This document shows positions 1-7,374 of a DNA stretch of 27,470 nt, piece after piece. The stretch is from ZC4RG29 sp964521255 (GTDB lineage: Bacteria > Bacteroidota > Bacteroidia > Cytophagales > Cyclobacteriaceae), in NCBI GenBank assembly GCA_964521255.1, contig CAZFRM010000042.1, positions 1-27,470 on the forward strand. The letters run 5' to 3'. Every line of letters starts with the position of its first letter. The stretch's first letter is position 1. A program made the position numbers and the translations under genes. Under the pieces are notes generated by a model. The model saw only the letters and a list, made by a program, of their open reading frames with translations, was not told the origin of the DNA and made no database searches.

Positions 1-27
1 GGCTCTGCCCTCATCCTCTTAAAAAAC

Positions 28-46
28 CCACCTTCTAAGAAGGTGG
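28..46. terminator. Perfect 8-bp hairpin, possible terminator
   Basis: CCACCTTC, a three-base TAA loop and GAAGGTGG form a perfect stem. It is preceded by six A and followed shortly by TTT, so it could act as a terminator in either direction. A TAA at 20-22 in another frame could end an upstream gene. The hairpin lies exactly where the outer-membrane reading frame is lost. Confidence 0.35.
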
Positions 47-54
47 TGGTTTAG

Positions 55-510
55 TCCAAAACCTCTTCCACCGGAAATAAATTTGGCATTGGGCCTTCCA
101 TCACAGCTCCTACAGCAACCGATGATGCACTGGGCTCCGGGAAATGGCAGGTCGGTATTTCAGCCCTCGCCTTTATGGCCAAAAGCCACCAGATGCAATG
201 GGGAAGTTTATTGCAATGGCAAACTTCGTTCGCCGGAGATGAAGACAGGCCTGATGTCAACCTCCTCATTCCTCAGATATTCGCCATGTGGCAAATAGGG
301 GGAGGGACATATCTGCGAAGTACGGGTATCTGGACATTCAACCTCAATACCGGAGATTACAATGTGCCTATCGGTTTAGGCATCGGTAAAGTGGTGAAAG
401 TAAATAAGATCGTGTTTAACATTTTTGCCGAGCCGCAATTTACTGTGTTAGCAGAAGGTGTAGGTCAGCCTAAGTTCCAGACGTTTGTCGGATTTAATAC
501 GCAGTTCTAA
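55..510 (+). pseudogene. 3' part of neuromedin-U-like outer-membrane beta-barrel protein, broken 5' end
   Basis: The reading frame ending at the TAA at 508-510 carries a typical segment of the bacterial 'neuromedin U' or transporter-like outer-membrane family: GIGPSITAPTATDDALGSGK, then AGDEDRPDVN, then a VPIGLGIGKV strand, and a barrel-type end in Phe (NTQF). Family members are normally more than 250 residues, so the N-terminal half is missing. Going upstream, this frame stops at a TAG at 52-54. The +2 frame reads FSPK at 50-61, which is what homologues show just before the GxGP segment, so a one-base loss in the A-run at 58-61 is likely. The first in-frame ATG is at 175, inside the conserved region, and is not a credible native start. 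A sequencing error near the contig edge would look the same. The role, probably in the outer membrane, is known only from the family. Confidence 0.6.
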
Positions 511-598
511 CAGAGATGAAATGATACAGGAACCCTGAAATTTTACTTTAATAAAAGTTTGCCCGCATCACTTGCACTATTCAGTGGCGATTCGCGGC

Positions 599-2191
599 TC
601 ACTCAAAGAGTGGTACAGTATTGATCTTTGTCAGCGCCTCGTTTACATCAGCGGCAATCTCGCTGAGGAAGAAAAGTTTTTCGACCATCTCGCCGTTCAT
701 CGGATCTATTACAGGATACTGCTGGCGGAACTCTGCAAGGATGTTCCTTGCCTTATCCATCTCACCAAGGTAAACGTAAGTCGCCGTGCGCAACAGTGAT
801 TCCCACGTGTTGCCCACCTTCATCTGGTCAAGCCACCGGATGGTTTCGTGATATGATTTCTTGTGGAAAGCGTGCAGGGCAAGGCTGCAGAAGTGTGACC
901 ATGGCGGATCGGGATTTAAATGTAAGCCTTTTTCCATCAGGCTGTAACCGCGTTCATATTGTCCCAGCATAATGAGGAACGCTCCGGCAGCGCTGACAAA
1001 ATCCGTTCCTCTCGGATTGATGGCCAAACCGCGTTCGAGCGCGCGTATGCAGTCATCGCGCCGGCCCATGTCGAGCATGACAGAAGCCAGCGCCAGGTAA
1101 GCCTGCTGGCAGGTCGGGTCATTCAACAGGGCGCGCCTGGCCAGGCCGAGCGCCCTTTCAAACTGCGCCGGCCGTTCAGTTTCATCGACGGTATATTTCT
1201 GGCAGCAAATGATCTCTGACAGGTAAGAAATGGCTAACGCATTGTCCGGTTCTGCTGCGACTACATGCTCATAGTACCTCCTGGCCGTGGCCGTTATCTC
1301 CGTGTCAAAATTAATGATGTGCTGCTTGTACCAATAGGATAACGAAAGTGTTTCGGTAGGTGAACTGATCAGTGACTGATGCGCTTCCAGTCGCGAAATA
1401 ACGCCATTTATTCCACCGATCGCGGCCAGGGTGCGGGTCACCACTTCATCCTCGAATTGCCATTGCTCCTGCCCATTCTTTCGCTCAAATGTATTGGCCC
1501 AGTGTTGCTTGCCATCGCCCGGTGAATAGAACTGCACAAAGATCCGCACTTTATTATCTACCTGCTGGATGCTGCCGCTCAGCAGATAGTCCGGCTGCTG
1601 GGTGCCCGGAGCAATTGTAGCGTGACTCGATAGCACTGCCAGGTCAGTGAATTTCGTCAGCTCAGTGCTCAGGAACTCTGTTAGAGAATGATGACTTTTG
1701 GATTCCCCGCTGATGACCCGGAAGGGCATAACCATGATCGATGGCTTTCTCTCAAGCCTGTTCTTCTCGGGTGTCCGGTTGTTTCCTGAAGTCTCGTGCC
1801 GGGAAGACTCACTTTCTACAGGCGAAAGAACGTCTTCGCTCACGGGTCTTCCAGTCGTGTTGACCTTGAATACCGGAACATAGCTTCCTTTGGGAACGAT
1901 GATGACGATCGGGTCGTTCATACCATCGGTTTGATAATAGTCACGTAGCGCGCGCCTCAACCTTCCGGCATGTATGCGGACGATGGAATCTATCTGTGGA
2001 TTGAAATTGGTGTCCTTATTCAGGGCTGCCACAGCAATTGTGTATTCCTTTAATTCATAAGACCTGCCTTCAAGCGACTCCAGGACAATATGCCTGAGGA
2101 AGTTTGTCAGTACAGCCGAATGGACAAAATTGGGCGAAGCGAGTACTTTGTCCAATTGCTGAATCACCTCCTCGTTCGAATAATCGTACAT
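599..2191 (-). CDS. Winged-helix-like/TolB-like/TPR regulatory protein
   Basis: A 530-residue protein from the ATG at 2191; a TTG six codons upstream is possible but less likely. The first ~115 residues match a domain seen at the start of many adenylate-cyclase-like and TPR regulators: a QLDKVLAS segment, LKEYTIAV, NFNPQIDSIVRIHAGRLRRA and a final VPKGSYVPVF. A TolB/FlgO-like segment follows (IMVMPFRVISGE, then the ELTKFTDLAVLSS stretch and YLLSGSI, about residues 150-260). The C-terminal half, about 290-470, is helical and TPR-like (the EPDNALAISYLSEI and NPRGTDFVSAAGAF blocks). There is no signal peptide or membrane segment, so it is probably cytoplasmic. By family it is a signal-responsive regulator or scaffold; DNA binding is inferred only. 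It is oriented away from the DUF1254 gene. Its base composition appears more GC-rich than that of genes further right. Confidence 0.85.
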   Translation of the reverse strand: MYDYSNEEVIQQLDKVLASPNFVHSAVLTNFLRHIVLESLEGRSYELKEYTIAVAALNKDTNFNPQIDSIVRIHAGRLRRALRDYYQTDGMNDPIVIIVPKGSYVPVFKVNTTGRPVSEDVLSPVESESSRHETSGNNRTPEKNRLERKPSIMVMPFRVISGESKSHHSLTEFLSTELTKFTDLAVLSSHATIAPGTQQPDYLLSGSIQQVDNKVRIFVQFYSPGDGKQHWANTFERKNGQEQWQFEDEVVTRTLAAIGGINGVISRLEAHQSLISSPTETLSLSYWYKQHIINFDTEITATARRYYEHVVAAEPDNALAISYLSEIICCQKYTVDETERPAQFERALGLARRALLNDPTCQQAYLALASVMLDMGRRDDCIRALERGLAINPRGTDFVSAAGAFLIMLGQYERGYSLMEKGLHLNPDPPWSHFCSLALHAFHKKSYHETIRWLDQMKVGNTWESLLRTATYVYLGEMDKARNILAEFRQQYPVIDPMNGEMVEKLFFLSEIAADVNEALTKINTVPLFE

Positions 2192-2422
2192 AATACCAGG
2201 TTTGGTCAACAGTTTATCTTTTACCGTTAATCATTAAGTGACACAACTTTATAAACTAACCGTCCGGCATATTCGTAACCCGGCCTGACAAATAACACTT
2301 CCAATCCGGCTACTGCGCAGGCACATGGGTAATTTAGCAAAATCATCGTGGCATCCAGTAATTAATGCCTGATAGTCATTGCTCCAGTCATGCCTGGTAT
2401 GCATTGGGAACCGCTTGCAGTT

Positions 2423-2451
2423 TAACAGTTAACTACGGTGTTTAACTGTTA
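2423..2451. promoter_or_regulatory. Inverted repeat TAACAGTTAA / TTAACTGTTA
   Basis: Two perfect 10-base arms (2423-2432 and 2442-2451) are separated by nine bases. Each arm is itself nearly palindromic around GTTAAC or TTAAC. The site lies between divergent genes and has no T-run, so an operator or structured element fits better than a terminator. The bound factor is unknown. Confidence 0.35.
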
Positions 2452-2490
2452 CGTTTCTCAGTTTCTGCATACCTATGTAGCTATTCAAAA

Positions 2491-2601
2491 ATGGAACACC
2501 AAACAACAAATAATGTTATGACTATACGAGCACATTTTGTGGGCTTATGTTTATGCGGAGCATGTTCTTCAGAGGCTTTCCCAACGGACCGGATTACATA
2601 A
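2491..2601 (+). CDS. Possible 36-residue lipoprotein-like small ORF
   Basis: The ATG at 2491 opens 36 codons. An internal ATG at 2518 gives MTIRAHFVGLCLCGACSS, which resembles a lipoprotein signal with an LCGAC lipobox and a Cys at residue 16. The rest (about eleven residues) is too short to be a domain. It lies 84 bases before a real lipoprotein gene. It may be the remnant of a lipoprotein gene or chance. No ribosome binding site is visible. Confidence 0.22.
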   Translation: MEHQTTNNVMTIRAHFVGLCLCGACSSEAFPTDRIT

Positions 2602-2685
2602 ACGACCATATTCTTGTGGTGACCGGTACGACAAGACCTTTAACTCCTCTGTCAATCGTTTGCGTTGAAAAACAATTATAAACAC

Positions 2686-4209
2686 ATGAAAAAATTAATA
2701 CCACTTCTGATCTGCATGCTTCTGCTGGGGGCTTGCGGACAAAACAAAAAAGCTGAAACCGAAAAGGCTGCTGCGACTGTTTATAAATACACAACAGAAA
2801 TACCCTCTGGCATCACCATTCCCGACAAAGTAGAAACCCGTCTTGGCACACACACTTTTAAAGACGGCTTCCCGGATGACAGCACAGTTCAAAAAGTGTT
2901 TGACAACCTCGACTTTCAGCGAGGCGTCCAAGCCTTTCTTACGGCTATGCCAGCTGCATCCCTATATGCTATGCGCGAAGGTTCGAAGAGCATCGGGGTT
3001 AATAACAATTCCGTATTAGTATTTGAAGACTTGCTGGATTCAAAATCGCTCTTCCTCACAGGCAACACAGAGTCTATCTATATGGGCGGCTGGCTTGATC
3101 TGAAAGATGGTCCGATCGTAGTCGAGACACCACCTAATATATTAGGATTTGTCAACGACTTCTGGTTTCATTATGTCACCGACATGGGCAATGCCGGACC
3201 AGACAAAGGCAAAGGCGGCAAGTTCCTTTTTCTTCCTCCCGGTTATAAAGGTGAAATTCCGAAAGGCTATTTTGTTTGTCGCACGGCAACCTATGGCAAC
3301 TGGCTGATCGCGCGCGGTTTTTTAATGGATGGAAGTCCTTCCACAGCGGTTGAAAGTTTCAAAAAGAATCTAAAGCTATATCCTCTTTCTCAAGCTAAGA
3401 ATCCACCAGCAACGAACTTTATAAATGTCTCCGGCAAATATTTCAATACCATTCATTCCATGAATTTTTCATTCTTTGAAGAAGTGAACAAAGTAGTGCA
3501 GGAAGAACCAAACGAAGCCATGGATCCGGAAACGTTAGGCCTGCTGGCTTCCATCGGGATAGAGAAAGGAAAACCATTTGCTCCGGATGAGCGGATGAAA
3601 AAAATACTCGGTGAAGCAGCTGCCGTAGGAAACGCAACGGCTCGCGCACTCACCGTCCGGTCACGTATGCCTGAATTTTACCTGTTCCCAAATAGTGCGT
3701 GGGGCACACCTTTTATTGGGGGCAGTTATTTATTTGAACGCAACGGTGTTCGGTTGCTTGACCCCCGCAGCATGTTCTTCTTTGCGGCCACCGGTATTAC
3801 ACCAGCTATGAGTATTGCCAGAGCAGGTATCGGATCACAGTATGCCGTTGCTTTTATTGATTCAAAAAAACAGGCGCTGGATGGAGGCTATAATTATGTC
3901 ATTCATTTACCACCCGGAATTCCCGCGAAAGATTTCTGGTCGCTGGTGATCTATGATATGCAGACCCGTTCGCTGTTGCAAACCGACCAACAATTTCCGA
4001 GCGCAGGCAGCCAGAAGAAAGGAATCATAACCAATCCCGATACTTCCGTTGACATCTACTTCGGACCAACTGCTCCTGCAGGAAAAGAAAATAACTGGAT
4101 ACAAACCGTTCCAGGAAAAAGCTGGTTTGTGATTCTTCGTTTATATGGACCGTTGCAACCGTGGTTCGATAAAACATGGAAGCCCGGAGAAATTGAAGAA
4201 GTAAAATAA
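2686..4209 (+). CDS. DUF1254/DUF1214 domain lipoprotein
   Basis: A 507-residue protein. I chose the ATG at 2686 rather than the TTG at 2665 because it starts directly with a lipoprotein signal, MKKLIPLLICMLLLGACGQN, lipobox LGAC with Cys17. The mature part shows the family order: an N-terminal DUF1254 region (about 60-240) with the FQRGVQAFLTAMPAASLYAM stretch, a WLDLKDGPIVVETPP segment and FLFLPPGYKGEIP; then a DUF1214 region (about 350-500) with YAVAFIDSKKQALDGG, YVIHLPPGIPAKDFWSLVIY and DVDIYFGP-like and WFVILRLYGP blocks. The family is widespread and its biochemical function is not established. A periplasmic or outer-membrane-anchored site is inferred from the lipobox. It is followed after 17 bases by a mini-lipoprotein and then a HAD phosphatase on the same strand, so co-transcription is likely. 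Confidence 0.92.
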   Translation: MKKLIPLLICMLLLGACGQNKKAETEKAAATVYKYTTEIPSGITIPDKVETRLGTHTFKDGFPDDSTVQKVFDNLDFQRGVQAFLTAMPAASLYAMREGSKSIGVNNNSVLVFEDLLDSKSLFLTGNTESIYMGGWLDLKDGPIVVETPPNILGFVNDFWFHYVTDMGNAGPDKGKGGKFLFLPPGYKGEIPKGYFVCRTATYGNWLIARGFLMDGSPSTAVESFKKNLKLYPLSQAKNPPATNFINVSGKYFNTIHSMNFSFFEEVNKVVQEEPNEAMDPETLGLLASIGIEKGKPFAPDERMKKILGEAAAVGNATARALTVRSRMPEFYLFPNSAWGTPFIGGSYLFERNGVRLLDPRSMFFFAATGITPAMSIARAGIGSQYAVAFIDSKKQALDGGYNYVIHLPPGIPAKDFWSLVIYDMQTRSLLQTDQQFPSAGSQKKGIITNPDTSVDIYFGPTAPAGKENNWIQTVPGKSWFVILRLYGPLQPWFDKTWKPGEIEEVK

Positions 4210-4226
4210 TAACCAATAAGATAAAT

Positions 4227-4346
4227 ATGAAAAAACTCCTCATTCCATTTCTTTCCGCACTGCTTTTTGCAGCCTGCACACAAAACCCAACAACAGAAAA
4301 AGACGCCACAGCCATTGACAGCAGTTCAGCCTATACGGTAGTATAA
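4227..4346 (+). CDS. 39-residue mini-lipoprotein
   Basis: The ATG at 4227 opens a 39-codon frame that starts MKKLLIPFLSALLFAACTQN, with an LFAAC lipobox and Cys17, exactly the same Cys position as in the upstream DUF1254 protein. The mature part would be only about 23 residues, ending SSAYTVV. It sits 17 bases after the DUF1254 stop and 23 before the HAD gene, which fits a three-gene operon. Two readings are open: a true small lipoprotein, or the 5' stump of a decayed DUF1254 paralogue (the mature start of the large protein, TVYKYTTEIP, is faintly similar to SAYTVV). The signal peptide is clear but no function can be given. Confidence 0.55.
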   Translation: MKKLLIPFLSALLFAACTQNPTTEKDATAIDSSSAYTVV

Positions 4347-4369
4347 TTTAAAACCAAACTAATTTCACT

Positions 4370-5392
4370 ATGAAAATAAAAATGCAAACGTACCTGGTCG
4401 TTTTTCTCATCGCTTTGACATCCTGCCAAAAGGCACGGGAACAGGAAGCACAGGAACCTGTTGTTACCGCTCCTACGGATCCACTACCTTCCTGGAACGA
4501 AACGCCAACAAAAAAATCAATCATTGATTTTGTTACGTCCGTTACTTCGGAAGGCAATCCCAAATTCGTACCTGCTGAAGAACGCATCGCCACGTTTGAC
4601 AACGATGGAACATTATGGTGTGAGCAGCCCATCTATTTTGAGGTTGCTTATTCGCTGGTATCTACCAAAAAGATTGCTGCGAAAGTTCCTGCACTGATGA
4701 AGAAGCCGGAGATAAAAGCGCTCGTTGCCGGCGACATGAAAACATTTATGAAAAGTGGTGAAAAAGGTATGCTGGAAGCGGTCGCTATTTCACATACGGC
4801 AATGGGTGTCGATGAATTTAACAACGAGGCTATGCAGTGGCTTGACACTGCCGTTCATAAACGGTTCAATAAAAAATATACAGAGCTTACCTACAAGCCA
4901 ATGGTTGAATTGCTCCAATACCTGCGCGATCATCAATTCAAAACCTACATTGTCTCCGGTGGCTCTTCTATGTTTATAAGAGTATTTAGTGAAGAAGCGT
5001 ATGGCATTCCTCCCGAACAAGTTATTGGAACAATGTTCAAGGGCGATTTTGTACAAAAGGATAACGCCTACAATGTGGTACTTAAACCAGAACTTTTTCA
5101 TAATGATGATAACGTAGGCAAGCCCGTTGGTATTTATCAGTTCATTGGCCGAAAACCTATTCTGGCCTTTGGTAACTCTGATGGTGATTTACAAATGTTA
5201 CAATGGACCTCGACTAACACCCGGCCTAATTTGTCCCTCATCCTTCATCACACGGATTCCGTAAGAGAATATGCTTATGACAGAACCTCTCACATCGGTA
5301 AGCTGGACAAGGCATTGACAGAAGGACAACAAAAGGGCTGGGTGATTGTTGATATGAAAGAGGATTTTGGGAAAGTGTTTTCATACGAATAG
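4370..5392 (+). CDS. HAD-superfamily phosphatase, predicted lipoprotein
   Basis: A 340-residue protein with all main HAD motifs: motif I FDNDGTLW (nucleophile Asp77, Asp79), motif II IVSGGSS (Ser196) and motif IV FGNSDGD (Asp271, Asp273). The fold is phosphoserine-phosphatase-like, with a helical cap between motifs I and II. The start, MKIKMQTYLVVFLIALTSCQ, is a lipoprotein signal (lipobox ALTSC, Cys19; Cys15 if the second ATG is used), so the enzyme is predicted to work outside the cytoplasm. The substrate is unknown. The gene follows DUF1254 and the mini-lipoprotein on the same strand. HAD hydrolases next to DUF1254 genes are, from memory, a recurring arrangement, which I cannot verify here. 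Confidence 0.9.
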   Translation: MKIKMQTYLVVFLIALTSCQKAREQEAQEPVVTAPTDPLPSWNETPTKKSIIDFVTSVTSEGNPKFVPAEERIATFDNDGTLWCEQPIYFEVAYSLVSTKKIAAKVPALMKKPEIKALVAGDMKTFMKSGEKGMLEAVAISHTAMGVDEFNNEAMQWLDTAVHKRFNKKYTELTYKPMVELLQYLRDHQFKTYIVSGGSSMFIRVFSEEAYGIPPEQVIGTMFKGDFVQKDNAYNVVLKPELFHNDDNVGKPVGIYQFIGRKPILAFGNSDGDLQMLQWTSTNTRPNLSLILHHTDSVREYAYDRTSHIGKLDKALTEGQQKGWVIVDMKEDFGKVFSYE

Positions 5393-5401
5393 CATATTTA
5401 C

Positions 5402-5433
5402 TTCGCGACCCTTTGCACCTCCGCCACTTTGCG
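5402..5433. repeat. CGCAAAG-type imperfect repeat cluster
   Basis: Read on the minus strand, three related 7-mers occur within about 32 bases: CGCAAAG, TGCAAAG and CGCGAAG. They start shortly after the HAD stop codon. This resembles the low-complexity intergenic repeats common in Bacteroidota (inference). No coding function is seen. Confidence 0.35.
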
Positions 5434-5492
5434 TGAAAAGGAAATTCACATAGGTTACATACGCAAATGCATTACAACCATCGTAAAGCGTA

Positions 5493-5507
5493 TTGCGTCT
5501 AACGCAA
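5493..5507. promoter_or_regulatory. Short palindrome TTGCGT-CTA-ACGCAA
   Basis: A perfect 6-base inverted repeat with a three-base centre lies 64 bases before the ABM-like gene. It could be an operator; its size also allows chance. Confidence 0.25.
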
Positions 5508-5570
5508 GAGTTTATCTGCTCAGGAAAAAATCAATACAACTGTTAAAACTTTAAAAGTAGGAGGAGGGGA

Positions 5571-5894
5571 ATGGAAATGTATGTAATTGTGTGGAAATAT
5601 AAAATCAACCCGTCAGATCGTCCAAAGTTTGAAGCTGAATATGGACCTGGTGGTTCCTGGGTAAGTTTTTTTCGAGGATCTTTGGGCTATGTCGGATCAA
5701 AGCTCTATTTGGGTAAAGATCATTCGTATCTGCTTATCGATGCATGGGTTTCTAAAGATGCTTATAAACGCTTTCGGGACGCAAAACAAAATCGGTATCA
5801 GCAATTAAGCGATCAATTCAGTTACTTGTTTGAAGAAGAGATTTGCATCGGTGACTTTCATGAACTAAAAGGAGTATTGACTTCAATTTTGTAG
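5571..5894 (+). CDS. ABM-like dimeric alpha/beta-barrel protein
   Basis: A 107-residue protein resembling the antibiotic-biosynthesis-monooxygenase or DABB superfamily: a first strand YVIVWKYKI, a helix with DRPKFEAEYG, a SKLYLGKDHSYLLIDAWVS strand pair and a second helix KDAYKRFRDAKQNRYQQLSD. Such proteins act as small oxygenases, isomerases or haem-degrading enzymes. Catalytic residues are not identifiable, so no reaction is assigned. AGGAGGAGGGG just before the ATG is an unusually strong Shine-Dalgarno-like site for Bacteroidota and supports this start; a second ATG lies two codons in. It converges on the polysaccharide deacetylase gene, with 22 bases between stop codons. Confidence 0.8.
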   Translation: MEMYVIVWKYKINPSDRPKFEAEYGPGGSWVSFFRGSLGYVGSKLYLGKDHSYLLIDAWVSKDAYKRFRDAKQNRYQQLSDQFSYLFEEEICIGDFHELKGVLTSIL

Positions 5895-5916
5895 CGAGTA
5901 GAACGCTCATCATAAC

Positions 5917-6699
5917 TCATTTCAAATATTCCACCACGTCAATTAAAGGTGCCACCCAAATTTCCTTCTCATTTTGCTTAAGGAAATGTAACAACTGGCT
6001 GTGATCTTTTAATGCGACATTCAAGCCATGCTCTCCGCCCACACCATGAAAAAGAAATACCAGGAGACCGTTCTGCTTCATGGCATCTTTAACTAAAGCA
6101 ATCATTTCATCGCCGGAAGTACCATTGATCATGTATGAGCCCATGTTGTACATATTAATATTATTTCTCTGCATTATCACTCCCTGAACACCGCGTGCGG
6201 CTACGAAGTCATCCTTAAGTTCATCTACATATGAAACGCCACCTGCCGTCATGTCTCCACAGGGATAAGCAAAAGTCCTTTTTGTTTTGCCATCGAGTGT
6301 TGTAAGCAAAATGTTGTTCATTTTAATTTCATCTTCAATTCGTTGGAGCGTATAGTTGTTAAGGTCATAATCAGGCCTGACAAATTCTCTTCCAGCCATC
6401 TTTCCGATGCAGGGATGAAACACGGTATGATTCGCCATCTCATGTCCATTTGCTGCGGCCTTTCGCCAATCATCAATTCGGTTTTTAAACCCGGGAAAAT
6501 ATCCTGACAAATAAAAGGTTCCTTTGAGATTTAATGAATCCAACAAGGGAATTACATTGTCGAGATGGACGTTTAAGGCATCATCATACGTAAGCACAAC
6601 GGAACACTTTTTATTGTTCCATTCCTTTTTCTCCTGGGCAACAACTATAATTGTTACGATCGAAAAAACGAACATTAGCGCTAGCTTCTTTCTATACAT
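5917..6699 (-). CDS. Polysaccharide deacetylase (NodB-like)
   Basis: A 260-residue carbohydrate esterase family 4 protein. I chose the ATG at 6699, which begins MYRKKLALMFVFSIVTIIVV, a signal peptide ending near AQ; a longer frame would add 19 residues and overlap the divergent neighbour. Motifs: TYDDA (Asp39 and Asp40, catalytic base and metal), NHTVFH (His91 and His95, metal), RTFAYPCGD (motif 3) and the final LVFLFHGVG (catalytic His). The family removes N- or O-acetyl groups from polysaccharides such as peptidoglycan, chitin or xylan. The natural substrate here cannot be told. The signal peptide suggests export. A candidate promoter with -7 element TATGTTTG lies just upstream at 6721-6728. 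Confidence 0.9.
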   Translation of the reverse strand: MYRKKLALMFVFSIVTIIVVAQEKKEWNNKKCSVVLTYDDALNVHLDNVIPLLDSLNLKGTFYLSGYFPGFKNRIDDWRKAAANGHEMANHTVFHPCIGKMAGREFVRPDYDLNNYTLQRIEDEIKMNNILLTTLDGKTKRTFAYPCGDMTAGGVSYVDELKDDFVAARGVQGVIMQRNNINMYNMGSYMINGTSGDEMIALVKDAMKQNGLLVFLFHGVGGEHGLNVALKDHSQLLHFLKQNEKEIWVAPLIDVVEYLK

Positions 6700-6720
6700 C
6701 GGTTTTAAATTTACAAGCAA

Positions 6721-6728
6721 CAAACATA
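6721..6728 (-). promoter_or_regulatory. Candidate -7 element TATGTTTG for the deacetylase gene
   Basis: On the minus strand TATGTTTG matches the Bacteroidota -7 consensus TAnnTTTG exactly and would give a leader of about 15 bases. No good -33 TTTG is found at the usual 19-20 base spacing (the nearest TTG is 25 away), so the call is tentative. The upstream part would lie inside the divergent DUF1330-like gene. Confidence 0.35.
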
Positions 6729-6738
6729 ATAGAATGTC

Positions 6739-7041
6739 ATGATATACATAACTCAACTCATCTATATCAAACCCGGAAAAGAAAAAGTTTTTGATGAGTT
6801 TGAACAGATAGCTATTCCCATCATCTCAAAATACAATGGAAAATTACTATTGAGGATTCGACCTGAAGCAAATTCTTTTATTGAAGGATCTATGGACCAT
6901 CCGTATGAAGTACATGTAGTTGAATTTGCCACAAGAAAAGATTTTGAAAATTTTAAGACAGATGATGATCGAAAAAAAGCCCTGCACTTAAAGGATCAAG
7001 CTGTTTCCAGGATAGTGATGATCGAAGGTTTAGCCAGCTAA
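6739..7041 (+). CDS. DUF1330-like dimeric alpha/beta-barrel protein
   Basis: A 100-residue protein with the DUF1330 pattern: strand MIYITQLIYIKPGKE, helix FDEFEQIAIPIISKYNGKLL, central strand HVVEFATRKDFENFKTDDDR and a final strand SRIVMIEG. The function of the family is not established; related ferredoxin-like dimers bind small ligands. It is divergent from the deacetylase, with 39 bases between start codons, so the two may share a control region. It stands alone on its strand, with 333 bases before the rhamnose operon. It is not an L-rhamnose mutarotase, since I see none of the RhaM sequence pattern. Confidence 0.75.
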   Translation: MIYITQLIYIKPGKEKVFDEFEQIAIPIISKYNGKLLLRIRPEANSFIEGSMDHPYEVHVVEFATRKDFENFKTDDDRKKALHLKDQAVSRIVMIEGLAS

Positions 7042-7374
7042 CTTCGGTTTGATTTGTATATGCAGAGCCGGATAGTAAAGGACAGTTTGACACATATCTT
7101 GATCTATTTTTCACAGGGTTAACTAAACTCCACCCAGGCCACCTGCCGATAATATTAAATTGAAAGTGGCGCTGTCAACAAGTCCCTCCTGGTCGGGGGA
7201 CTTTAGGTGGAGCCTATGCTATGCACATTTTATTTCTACTTTCTATATAAAATCCAATTCAAAATTCTCTATTATTCTTACTAATTCATCAGTACAGGGC
7301 AGGATGGGATTGCTTGTACGGTATTTTAGTTTGGTACCCATAGAAAGGTGTAGTGTTATAATTAATAATGATAT
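7042..7374. other. Non-coding leader region before the rhamnose operon
   Basis: 333 bases without a credible gene. It contains a nested inverted repeat (7128-7212, listed separately) and an AT-rich end. TTAGTTTG at 7326-7333 and TATTTTAG at 7322-7329 each differ by one base from the -7 consensus TAnnTTTG, but no well-spaced -33 element is visible. A promoter for the rhamnose genes is expected here but cannot be fixed. Confidence 0.45.
7128..7212. repeat. Nested inverted repeat, possible structured RNA or dispersed element
   Basis: The outer arms are CTCCACC (7128-7134) and GGTGGAG (7206-7212). The inner arms are AAGTCCC (7180-7186) and GGGACTT (7197-7203), with a 10-base loop. Both are perfect. 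The inner stem has no T-run of a terminator on its 3' side. It could be a dispersed intergenic element or a structured leader of the rhamnose mRNA. Confidence 0.4.

Larger units (their letters stand above)
2192..2685. other. Non-coding gap between the TPR regulator and the DUF1254 gene
   Basis: This divergent intergenic stretch of about 490 bases holds a 10-base inverted repeat at 2423-2451 and one short ORF at 2491-2601, listed separately. I see no RNA gene, and no promoter match good enough to name for either flanking gene. Confidence 0.5.

Noticed and set aside
5571..7041. The two small alpha/beta-barrel genes as the rhamnose mutarotase RhaM
   Set aside because: They lack the RhaM sequence pattern and are separated from the operon; ABM-like and DUF1330-like calls fit better.
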